Assembly (NCBI GenBank): GCA_905479735.1
Contig: CAJQNS010000207.1
Span: 1-33,977 of the forward strand
Length of the DNA stretch: 33,977 bases
Origin: an uncultured Desulfofustis sp.
GTDB taxonomy: Bacteria > Desulfobacterota > Desulfobulbia > Desulfobulbales > Desulfocapsaceae
Direction of reading: 5' to 3'
Shown: in pieces, positions 15,690-22,535 of the stretch
How positions within the stretch are numbered: the first letter of the stretch is position 1
Layout of the letters: each line of letters begins with the position of its first letter
Notes under the pieces: generated by a model
What the model was told of the DNA's origin: nothing
Database searches by the model: none
Seen by the model: only the letters and a program-made list of their open reading frames with translations
Translations under genes and position numbers: made by a program

Positions 15690-16283
15690 ATGTGGAATCA
15701 GCGCTATAGCGACCCGGGCTTCGCCTACGGAACAGAACCCAACGACTTTCTGGTAACCTCATCTATGCTGCTGCAGCCGGAATCAGAGGTGCTCTGCCTG
15801 GCTGAAGGGGAAGGTCGAAACGCTGTCTACCTGGCAACTCTCGGACACCGGGTTACTGCTGTCGACTCATCCGCTGTGGGTCTTGAAAAAGCCCGCTCAC
15901 TGGCCCGGGATTACTCGGTAACTATACGGACCATAGAGGCTGATCTTGACGATTTCATCATCGAACTGGGCTCTTTCCAGGCCATCGTCTCGATATTTTG
16001 CCAGCTGTCGCCTGCTGTTCGAACAGGGCTTCATAAAAAGGTCTGTGAAGGCCTGGTTCCCGGTGGAGTCTTCATCCTCGAGGGCTATGCCAAGCGACAG
16101 ATCGAGCTCGACACCGGCGGTCCCCGCGATATTGATCTGCTGATGGATCTTGAAGTGTTGAAGCGAGAACTCGATCAATTGGAACTGAATCATGCGGTTG
16201 AGATCGAACGCGCTGTGCATGAAGGGAGTTATCACGACGGTATCGGTGCAGTCGTGCAGATAATAGGAACCAGACCGAGGTGA
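15690..16283 (+). CDS. TehB-like class I SAM-dependent methyltransferase
   Basis: A 197-residue small methyltransferase. It begins MWNQRYSDPGFAYGTEPNDFL, which is the usual start of this group and fixes the initiation codon. Motif I is EVLCLAEGEGRNAVYLATLGH, with VTAVDSSAVGLEKA as the acidic loop that holds the SAM ribose and IVSIFCQLSP as motif IV. VPGGVFILEGYAK follows. Related proteins are annotated as tellurite-resistance or thiol/metalloid methyltransferases, but the substrate is not established for this branch. It is the first of six closely spaced plus-strand genes; nfeD starts 27 bases after it. Confidence 0.86.
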   Translation: MWNQRYSDPGFAYGTEPNDFLVTSSMLLQPESEVLCLAEGEGRNAVYLATLGHRVTAVDSSAVGLEKARSLARDYSVTIRTIEADLDDFIIELGSFQAIVSIFCQLSPAVRTGLHKKVCEGLVPGGVFILEGYAKRQIELDTGGPRDIDLLMDLEVLKRELDQLELNHAVEIERAVHEGSYHDGIGAVVQIIGTRPR

Positions 16284-16310
16284 GATGAACCCATTTCAGG
16301 GGGGAAAACA

Positions 16311-16766
16311 ATGACTATTACCATTCTCTGGTACTACTGGCTGATCCTGGGAATGCTGCTGATCATCGGCGAAATGCTGCTGCCCAGCTTCACCCTGCTC
16401 TGGTTTGGCCTGGCGGCTCTGCTCACCGGACTCCTTCTACTTCTCATACCGACTCTTGCCCTGAGCGGGCAGCTGCTCTTCTGGGCCGCAGCCTCGATTG
16501 GGTTCACCGTCTTATGGTTCAAGTTTTTCAAACCGACCATGACCGACAAGACTAAGGCCGGTATATCCCGGGAGGCAGTAATTGGCGAGACTGGCTTCGT
16601 CATCAAGGTTCCTTACGATGAAATTCGGGGAACAGTCCGTTTTTCAATGCCGCTGCTCGGCGCCGATGAATGGGAGTTTATCTGCAACCAGGACTGTAAA
16701 GTCGGCGACCGGGTCGAAGTGGTCGATGTCTCGGGCAACACACTGGTGGTTAACCTCAAAAACTAA
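16311..16766 (+). CDS. NfeD-family membrane protein (short form)
   Basis: A 151-residue protein with three or four hydrophobic segments in the first 75 residues (WYYWLILGMLLIIGEMLL, FTLLWFGLAALLTGLLLLLI, GQLLFWAAASIGFTVLWF) and a C-terminal OB-fold domain: EAVIGETGFVIKV, GTVRFSMPLLGADEWEF, VGDRVEVVDVSGNTLVV. This is the short NfeD form that lacks the ClpP-like protease domain. NfeD proteins are almost always encoded next to an SPFH/stomatin protein, as here (27 bases upstream), and are thought to help organise membrane patches around that partner. GGGGGGAA precedes the ATG. Confidence 0.9.
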   Translation: MTITILWYYWLILGMLLIIGEMLLPSFTLLWFGLAALLTGLLLLLIPTLALSGQLLFWAAASIGFTVLWFKFFKPTMTDKTKAGISREAVIGETGFVIKVPYDEIRGTVRFSMPLLGADEWEFICNQDCKVGDRVEVVDVSGNTLVVNLKN

Positions 16767-16793
16767 TATTTCTCAGAAAGGGGAGGGCTGATT

Positions 16794-17654
16794 ATGGAAT
16801 TCGGCATCTTATATTCATCGTTCATTCTGGTTCTGATCGTGGTCTTCACGGTTTTTAAAGGAGTTAAGATCGTACCGCAGGGTTCCAAATGGGTGGTCCA
16901 GCGGCTGGGAAAATACCACTCCACCCTGATGCCAGGTCTCAATTTCATCATCCCCTATTTCGACCGGGTGGCCCATAAGGTGACCACCAAAGATATCGTT
17001 CTGGATATTCCGAGTCAGGACGTCATCACCAAGGACAACGTGGTGATCATCGCAAACGCGGTGGCCTTTATCAACATCGTCCATCCGGAAAAAGCGATGT
17101 ACGGCGTTGAGAATTACAATATAGCCATCCAGAATCTGGTCCAGACCTCGCTGCGCTCGATCATTGGCGAAATGCAGCTCGACTCTGCCTTGTCCAGTCG
17201 CGATACCATCAAAGCCACCTTGAAGGCATCGATTTCCGACGATATTTCTGACTGGGGAATCACTCTGAAAACTGTTGAGATCCAGGATATCAACCCCAGC
17301 TCGACGATGCAAACGGCGATGGAGGAACAGGCAGCGGCGGAACGTCAGCGGCGGGCAACCGTAACCCGGGCCGACGGCGAAAAGCAGGCCGCCATTCTGG
17401 AAGCCGAGGGCCGCCTGGAAGCATCCACACGCGACGCCAAGGCCAAAATCGTCCTGGCCGATGCCAGCCAGCAGGCCATCGAGAAGGTTACTACCGCCAT
17501 CAAGGACCAGGAATTGCCGGTTATGTACCTACTCGGTGAGAAGTATATCGAATCGATTAAAGCCATATCAACGAGCGACAACGGTAAGACCATTGTCCTG
17601 CCCGCGGATATTCCGGCGGCGGTTCGTGGCATCATGGGAAGCCTGAATAAGTAA
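16794..17654 (+). CDS. SPFH/stomatin-like (slipin/QmcA) membrane protein
   Basis: A 286-residue SPFH protein. One N-terminal membrane anchor (ILYSSFILVLIVVFTVFKGV) is followed by the SPFH domain: IVPQGSKWVVQRLGKYHSTLMPGLNFIIPYFD, then TKDIVLDIPSQDVITKDNVVIIANAVAF and SLRSIIGEMQLDSALSSRD. The C-terminal part is an alanine/glutamate-rich coiled coil (residues ~165-225) that mediates oligomerisation, ending in a hydrophobic LPVMYLLGEKYI and a short tail. Such proteins form large rings or cages at the inner membrane and act in membrane quality control. It pairs with the NfeD gene before it. Unusually, a binding protein-kinase-regulator set follows after a single base. Confidence 0.93.
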   Translation: MEFGILYSSFILVLIVVFTVFKGVKIVPQGSKWVVQRLGKYHSTLMPGLNFIIPYFDRVAHKVTTKDIVLDIPSQDVITKDNVVIIANAVAFINIVHPEKAMYGVENYNIAIQNLVQTSLRSIIGEMQLDSALSSRDTIKATLKASISDDISDWGITLKTVEIQDINPSSTMQTAMEEQAAAERQRRATVTRADGEKQAAILEAEGRLEASTRDAKAKIVLADASQQAIEKVTTAIKDQELPVMYLLGEKYIESIKAISTSDNGKTIVLPADIPAAVRGIMGSLNK

Positions 17655-17655
17655 A

Positions 17656-18855
17656 TTGTCTATCCGTACCTTATCCACGATCAGGGACTTATCCCTCCTG
17701 GCCGTAATTGTCTGGTTGGTCAGCAGCCTGCTGCTCGTTCTTCCGGTTCGAGCAGCGGCTCAATCGTCTGCTTCTCCAATCATTCTCGGCCAGTCCAGCG
17801 CCCTCACGGGACCGGCCAAGAACCTCGGCCTTGAAATGCGGGCCGGATTACTCGCCGCTTTCGCCCACATCAACGATCTGGGGGGCATCAAAGGCAGACC
17901 CATCCACCTGATCAGTCTCGATGACGGCTATGAGCCGGATAAAGCGGCCCGAAATACCCTGAGACTGATCAACGACGATGATGTATTTCTGCTGATCGGA
18001 GAAGTGGGCACCCCCACCTCCAAAGCGGTCATCCCAATTATCGAACAATACAAGATCCCTTTTTTCGCGCCTTTTTCCGGAGCAGAACTGCTGCGCACTC
18101 CATTCAGGAGATATGTGATAAACGTGCGGGCGAGTTACTACCAGGAGATGGAAAAGCTGGCCTCCTATCTGGTGGATAATCAGAAAATCGAACGGATATC
18201 CTGTTTTTATCAAAACGACAGCTACGGGTTCGACGGCCTCAACGGTCTCGAACTGGCCCTTGCCCGGCGGGGGATGAAGCTGGTCTCCAAGGGGACGTAC
18301 GAGCGTAACACCCTGGCCGTGATGGGCAGCCTCAGCGACATCTACCAGGGTGACCCGCAGGCCGTCGTCCTGGTGGGAGCCTACCCCGCCTGTGCCGAGT
18401 TTATCAAGCTAAGTAAGACCAAGGTCGACGCTGACCTGGGTTTCTACAACATCAGCTTCGTCGGTACCGAAAGTTTGCGACAGGCGCTTGGCGGTTACGG
18501 CGAGAATGTGGTCGTCTCTCAAGTAGTTCCAAACCCGGAAAACGATTCGATTCCGCTGATCCGTGAGTATAAGGACTCGATGAGGCGCTACCAGCATGAC
18601 GCCCCGGTCACCTTTACCAGTCTCGAGGGTTATATCGCCGGCAAGCTCTTTGCCAAAATCGGCAGAGCCGTCACCGGCGAATTGACCAGAGAATCGTTTA
18701 TCACCACCATGCAGCAGACAGGCACCTTCGATCTGGGCGGCATCGTGCTCCAATTCGGCCCCAGCGATCACCAGGGCCTCGACGACACCCACCTGACCAC
18801 CATCTATCCGGGCATCGTCGAGCTCGATTACCAGACGCCAGGCTCACCCAGATAG
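17656..18855 (+). CDS. Orphan type I periplasmic substrate-binding protein (LivJ/Peripla_BP_6 type), candidate co-sensor
   Basis: A 399-residue exported binding protein. The start is TTG at 17656, one base after the stomatin stop; no ATG or GTG with a better ribosome site exists upstream of the signal peptide. The signal is LSLLAVIVWLVSSLLLVLPVRAAAQS. The mature protein begins PIILGQSSALTGPAKNLGLEMRAGLLAAFAHIN, the standard first strand and helix of LivJ-like proteins, and contains FLLIGEVGTPTSKAVIPIIEQYKIPFFAPFSGAELLR and ISCFYQNDSYGFDGLNGLELAL. No ABC permease or ATPase gene is near. It lies 8 bases upstream of a Cache-domain histidine kinase. I infer a periplasmic ligand sensor like TorT or LuxP. 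Ligands of this fold include amino acids, amides and small anions; none is assigned. Confidence 0.88.
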   Translation: MSIRTLSTIRDLSLLAVIVWLVSSLLLVLPVRAAAQSSASPIILGQSSALTGPAKNLGLEMRAGLLAAFAHINDLGGIKGRPIHLISLDDGYEPDKAARNTLRLINDDDVFLLIGEVGTPTSKAVIPIIEQYKIPFFAPFSGAELLRTPFRRYVINVRASYYQEMEKLASYLVDNQKIERISCFYQNDSYGFDGLNGLELALARRGMKLVSKGTYERNTLAVMGSLSDIYQGDPQAVVLVGAYPACAEFIKLSKTKVDADLGFYNISFVGTESLRQALGGYGENVVVSQVVPNPENDSIPLIREYKDSMRRYQHDAPVTFTSLEGYIAGKLFAKIGRAVTGELTRESFITTMQQTGTFDLGGIVLQFGPSDHQGLDDTHLTTIYPGIVELDYQTPGSPR

Positions 18856-18863
18856 TCCCTTCT

Positions 18864-21320
18864 ATGGCTGCCTCACCAACGACATCCCTGCTGGCCAGGC
18901 TCAAAGCCCAGAAAATCTCTCTGTCGGCGGCACCGTTCTATGCGTCGCTTCTGGTCATACTGGCCCTCGCCATTTTCATTGGTATCTTCTGGGCCATCAA
19001 CGAGTATCAGGCCTACCAGGAAAGTATCGAAAGCATCAAGAGCACCTATAACCAGCAATACCAGGACCGGGTCAAAGAAGAACTGGATAAAGTGATCGAT
19101 TTCATCGACTACACCCGCGATAAGGCCACCAACGAAGCCGAAGTGGAAATCAGAAACAGGGTCCAGTCGGCCTACTCCATCGCCTCGCACCTCTACTCAA
19201 TGTACAAAGATGAGATGGAGGTGGATGAAATCAGATCGATGGCGGTGGAACTACTCAGACCGGTGCGCTGGTTCGGAGAAAGGGGATATTACTTTGCCGG
19301 TCGAACCGACACCGGTTTCATTGATCTGTTTGCCGACGAACCCTTTTTCGAAGGGCAAACCAGACTCTCGACGCCCTTGGCCTCCGACCGGGTCGTCAAC
19401 GATATGATCGAAATCGTCCGTGAGAAAGGTGCCGGACTATACCGCTACAACCTCGTCAAGCCGGCCTATCCCGCCCAGGTCTTCTCGAAAATCTCCTTCG
19501 TCAAATATTTCGAGCCCTTCGACTGGTTTCTGGGGGCGGGGATCTACGACAACGACATGGCGACCATGAACCAGTCGGCCGCCTTGGAACGCATCGGACA
19601 GATCAGTTTCGGCCAGGGGGGAGAGTTTTTCATCTTTCGGTCTGACGGCACCATCATCTCCCACAACGATACCCAACTCCTCGGTCGCTCGATTCGCACC
19701 ATCGTCGACAACGACAACTTCAAGGTAGGAGATAAGCTTTATGAGACCGGCAGCACTGGTCGTAAAGAGGGGTTCGTGGTCTATAAGGATTTCAACTCCA
19801 GGGAACCAAAGCAGCAGAGACTCTGTTTTATAAAAGCTTACGAAGACTGGGACTGGGTAATCGGAGCGGCCATCTCGATGAACGATATGGAGAAACTGAT
19901 TGTCGGTGCCACCGAAACTTACCGCAGTATCTCGTTCAAGAATGTTTCAACCTTCATTTTCCTGTTTTCTGGCGCCGTTTCTCTGCTGCTTTTCGTGGCC
20001 TATTACTACACGACCAAGATCAAGCAGGGATTCAGTTTCTTCACCGATTTTTTCCGCCGGGCCGCAAACGAAAAAATAAAGATCGAATCCAGGGACCTGA
20101 TTTTTACCGAATTTGAAGACCTGGCCGGGCTGGCCAACGACATGGTGGAAGACCGTATTGCCAAGGAATCTCTGCTGCATCGCGACGAATTACGCCTGGA
20201 TTCCTTGCTGCAGCTGGGCATGATGGACGAATATTCGCTGAAGGATAAATATGAGTTCACCCTCACACGCATCATCGAAATCACCCGGTCTGAGCAGGGC
20301 TACCTGGCCCTGGTCAATAAACCGCAGCGTCACGTGACGATCATTTCGCACCAGAGGACGGGCGGCGAAAAGGTTCATTACGCCAATAAGCGACATCTGT
20401 CCAGCAGCGTTGAAAAAGGAGGCCTGGCGGGGCGGGCTGTTGTGGACCAGGAGGCAATTATCTGCAACGACTGCGCGAAAAAAGACGCAGCCCTACTCTA
20501 TCCATACCAGGGTAAGGTAGTAAGGCATATTGACGTACCCGTATACAACAGCGGCTTGATCGTTCTGGTAGCCGGTGTCTGCAACAACGCCAGCGACTAC
20601 GACGAGGCCGACGTGCGCCAGATGACCATGGTTCTCGACGGTATGTGGCTGCACATACTAAAAACCAGATCAGAAAAGAAAATGGGCCGGCTGGAGCGGC
20701 AGATCATGGCCGTCCGAGAGGCCGAGCGCGCCAATATAGGCAGGGTCCTGCATGACGATCTGGGCTCCCACCTGAGCGGCGTTGAACTGCTCTCCAAAGC
20801 CCTTAAGCGCAATCTCGAAAAGGAAAACCCGAAACGGGCCGAACAGCTCGAATCGATCCGGGAACTGATCGTCGATGCCACCGAGAAGACCCGCTGTCTG
20901 GCCCGGGGTCTCTATCCGGTCCACATCATTGAAAACGGCCTGGAAGCGGCAATCGAAGAATTGGCGGTGGAAATCGAAACCATGTTCGGGGTCAAGTGTG
21001 AACTGTCCTTCAGCGGTGGTGCCGAGTACCTTGACAACAGTATCGCCGGGCACATCTATTATATAATCAGAGAAGCCGCCGTCAATGCGGCCCGGCACGG
21101 CCGACCCAACCATATCGGCATCACCATGCACAGCGACAAAGATCTAATGGAAGTAAAGATTATTGACAACGGAGAGGGCTTTGATACTCTATCGACCAGA
21201 AAAGGCATGGGGCTGCACACCATGGAGTATCGGGCCAAAGCCATCGGAGCCGACCTGCACATCGAATCGACCGGATATTCAGGGACGGCCATCTCCTTTT
21301 CCCGGGAAATGACAGGCTGA
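18864..21320 (+). CDS. Double-Cache / GAF histidine kinase (NarL-pathway HisKA_3 type)
   Basis: An 818-residue sensor kinase. Membrane helix 1 lies at about residues 25-45, a periplasmic sensor at 47-350 and helix 2 at about 353-380. The sensor contains two Cache-like units: the first has RWFGERGYYFAGRTDTGFIDLF and FEPFDWFLGAGIYDND, the second GQGGEFFIFRSDGTIISH and YEDWDWVIGAAISMNDM. A HAMP-like linker, a GAF domain (about 455-600) and the catalytic core follow. The core has EAERANIGRVLHDDLGSHLSG with the phospho-acceptor H630, a helical dimerisation region, and the ATPase lid REAAVNAARHG (N741), DNGEGFD and GMGLHTM. The GAF part has a C-N-D-C motif that might be a redox or metal site. The stop overlaps the regulator start (TGATG), so the pair is cognate. 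Confidence 0.92.
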   Translation: MAASPTTSLLARLKAQKISLSAAPFYASLLVILALAIFIGIFWAINEYQAYQESIESIKSTYNQQYQDRVKEELDKVIDFIDYTRDKATNEAEVEIRNRVQSAYSIASHLYSMYKDEMEVDEIRSMAVELLRPVRWFGERGYYFAGRTDTGFIDLFADEPFFEGQTRLSTPLASDRVVNDMIEIVREKGAGLYRYNLVKPAYPAQVFSKISFVKYFEPFDWFLGAGIYDNDMATMNQSAALERIGQISFGQGGEFFIFRSDGTIISHNDTQLLGRSIRTIVDNDNFKVGDKLYETGSTGRKEGFVVYKDFNSREPKQQRLCFIKAYEDWDWVIGAAISMNDMEKLIVGATETYRSISFKNVSTFIFLFSGAVSLLLFVAYYYTTKIKQGFSFFTDFFRRAANEKIKIESRDLIFTEFEDLAGLANDMVEDRIAKESLLHRDELRLDSLLQLGMMDEYSLKDKYEFTLTRIIEITRSEQGYLALVNKPQRHVTIISHQRTGGEKVHYANKRHLSSSVEKGGLAGRAVVDQEAIICNDCAKKDAALLYPYQGKVVRHIDVPVYNSGLIVLVAGVCNNASDYDEADVRQMTMVLDGMWLHILKTRSEKKMGRLERQIMAVREAERANIGRVLHDDLGSHLSGVELLSKALKRNLEKENPKRAEQLESIRELIVDATEKTRCLARGLYPVHIIENGLEAAIEELAVEIETMFGVKCELSFSGGAEYLDNSIAGHIYYIIREAAVNAARHGRPNHIGITMHSDKDLMEVKIIDNGEGFDTLSTRKGMGLHTMEYRAKAIGADLHIESTGYSGTAISFSREMTG

Positions 21321-21979
21321 TGAAAAAGATATTGATCGTTGACGACCACCCCATTTTCAGAATGGGCATGAAAGAACTGCTGAACCAGGAAGATGATCTA
21401 ATGGTCTGCAGTGTAGCGGAAGATTTTGCCAGCGCCCGCAAATCACTCAGCGAAGACCAGCCGGATCTGGCCATCATCGATATCTCCCTGGCGGAGGAAA
21501 ACGGACTCGACCTGGTCAAGGAAATCACGCTCAACTACAGCGGTCTACCGGTCCTCGTCCTGTCGCTGCACGATGAATCGGTCTGGGCTGAGCGGGCCAT
21601 CCGGGCTGGGGCCCGGGGCTACGTGATGAAAAAAGAAGCCTCAGAATCGGTGATTTCGGCGATCAGAAATATCCTCAGCGGAAAGATTCACGTGAGCCCC
21701 GATATGATGGCTCACCTGCTCGATAAATTCCAGGGAAATCCTAGTGCCCAGGGAGCTCCGACGGTAGACATCCTGACAGATCGCGAACTCGAGGTTTTCA
21801 GGCTTATCGGTTCGGGACTCTCTACCAGGGAGATCGCCGAACGCATGAAACTCGGGATCAAGACCATCGGCACCTACCGCGACAGGATCAAACAGAAACT
21901 CTGCCTTAAAAGCGCCACAGAGCTCACCAGACACGCAGTGATCTGGAAGGAAAAAGAGCACTTCCCCGCTCCCGAGTAG
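21320..21979 (+). CDS. NarL/FixJ-family response regulator
   Basis: A 219-residue two-component regulator. The receiver domain opens KKILIVDDHPIFRMGM with acidic residues D8 and D9, carries the phospho-acceptor D54 in LAIIDISL, the conserved serine in VLVLSLHDE, and the lysine in YVMKKEA. A linker leads to a LuxR-type helix-turn-helix from about residue 148: LTDRELEVFRLIGSGLSTREIAERMKLGIKTIGTYRDRIKQKL. HisKA_3 kinases such as the upstream gene phosphorylate this class, and translation is coupled through a one-base overlap. The nearest targets are the fdh operon promoter and the CCTACA repeats 80-230 bases upstream of fdhX. No obvious terminator with a U-tract follows; see the hairpin at 22002. 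Confidence 0.94.
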   Translation: MKKILIVDDHPIFRMGMKELLNQEDDLMVCSVAEDFASARKSLSEDQPDLAIIDISLAEENGLDLVKEITLNYSGLPVLVLSLHDESVWAERAIRAGARGYVMKKEASESVISAIRNILSGKIHVSPDMMAHLLDKFQGNPSAQGAPTVDILTDRELEVFRLIGSGLSTREIAERMKLGIKTIGTYRDRIKQKLCLKSATELTRHAVIWKEKEHFPAPE

Positions 21980-22001
21980 CCACCTCCTGCCCCCCAGAGA
22001 T

Positions 22002-22025
22002 GGCCTGGTAACGACTGACCGGGCC
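22002..22025 (+). terminator. Hairpin behind the response regulator
   Basis: GGCCTGGT (22002-22009), loop AACGACTG, ACCGGGCC (22018-22025), an 8-bp stem with one wobble. A run of A rather than T follows, so this is not a classic intrinsic terminator and readthrough into fdhX remains possible. Confidence 0.3.
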
Positions 22026-22067
22026 GAATAATCTGAAAAAACCTGGCTAATCCCCACAAGCGGATTT

Positions 22068-22187
22068 CCTGTATGGAATTTCCCTACATGGATCAGCTCT
22101 TCCGTCCTACATGATCGAATTCGTCTTTCCTACACAACAAAAGGACCTGCGCTGATTTTTTTCTGGCTCTTCTTCATCTACTGTAGG
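22068..22187. repeat. CCTACA repeat cluster upstream of the fdh operon (candidate operator array)
   Basis: The 315-base gap 21980-22294 is the only regulatory space between the response-regulator gene and fdhX. It holds CCTGTATGG (22068), CCTACATGG (22083), CCTACATGA (22106) and CCTACACAA (22129), all on the plus strand. The last three start exactly 23 bases apart. The reverse form TGTAGG stands at 22182-22187, making a partly inverted set. Spacing near two helical turns and a shared core point to a cooperative operator, most simply for the adjacent NarL-type regulator, though this is inference. I found no convincing sigma-70 or sigma-54 promoter in this gap. Confidence 0.5.
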
Positions 22188-22243
22188 TCTGTTGGAGAAT
22201 CTGCAGTAACAAACCTAATCATGCAACCACTGCTAAATGGCCG

Positions 22244-22254
22244 GGCAGTCTGCC
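22244..22254. promoter_or_regulatory. GGCAG-T-CTGCC palindrome before fdhX
   Basis: A perfect 5+1+5 palindrome 40 bases before the fdhX start, within a looser 20-base dyad (GGC at 22239 and GCC at 22256). The centre is too tight for an RNA hairpin, so a protein site on DNA is more likely. Confidence 0.3.
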
Positions 22255-22294
22255 AGCCGTTTCAGAGATTAACAACTCATCAGGAGGGTCAAGG

Positions 22295-22486
22295 ATGGAA
22301 AAAGACAAGAAAGAACGGCGTTCGTTTCTTAAGCACCTCCTTGCCGGTTCTGCAGTACTGGCAGGTACTGCTTCTGCGATAAAACCGGCACGGGCTGAAA
22401 CGTCACCGCAGGTCACAGGTGATGATGAAATCCTGTACAAGGAAACCGAATCGTTCAAGAAGTATTACAAATCACTTCGTTCGTAG
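22295..22486 (+). CDS. fdhX: Small twin-arginine protein of the formate dehydrogenase region (FdhX-like)
   Basis: A 63-residue protein that begins MEKDKKERRSFLKHLLAGSAVLAGTAS, a twin-arginine signal with the R-R-S-F-L-K motif, followed by a short polar tail (GDDEILYKETESFKKYYKSL). It matches the family of small Tat substrates found immediately upstream of formate dehydrogenase genes (TIGR02811, recalled from memory). Their role is not proven; help in maturation or export of the large subunit has been suggested. AGGAGGG precedes the ATG by 8 bases. First gene of the fdh operon. Confidence 0.85.
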   Translation: MEKDKKERRSFLKHLLAGSAVLAGTASAIKPARAETSPQVTGDDEILYKETESFKKYYKSLRS

Positions 22487-22535
22487 GCGCTTGCGTCTGT
22501 GAGAACAAAAGCTTCAGAGAAGGAGGCATGTAACT

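Noticed and set aside
22239-22260. Sigma-54 promoter before fdhX
   Set aside because: The GG and GC pairs can be found only by ignoring the other consensus bases (spacing 11 for the better pair). A NarL-type regulator would not need sigma-54.
22528-22533. ATG TAA directly behind AGGAGG before fdhA
   Set aside because: A two-codon frame 1 base from the Shine-Dalgarno site. The ATG at 22536, 9 bases away, is the true start.
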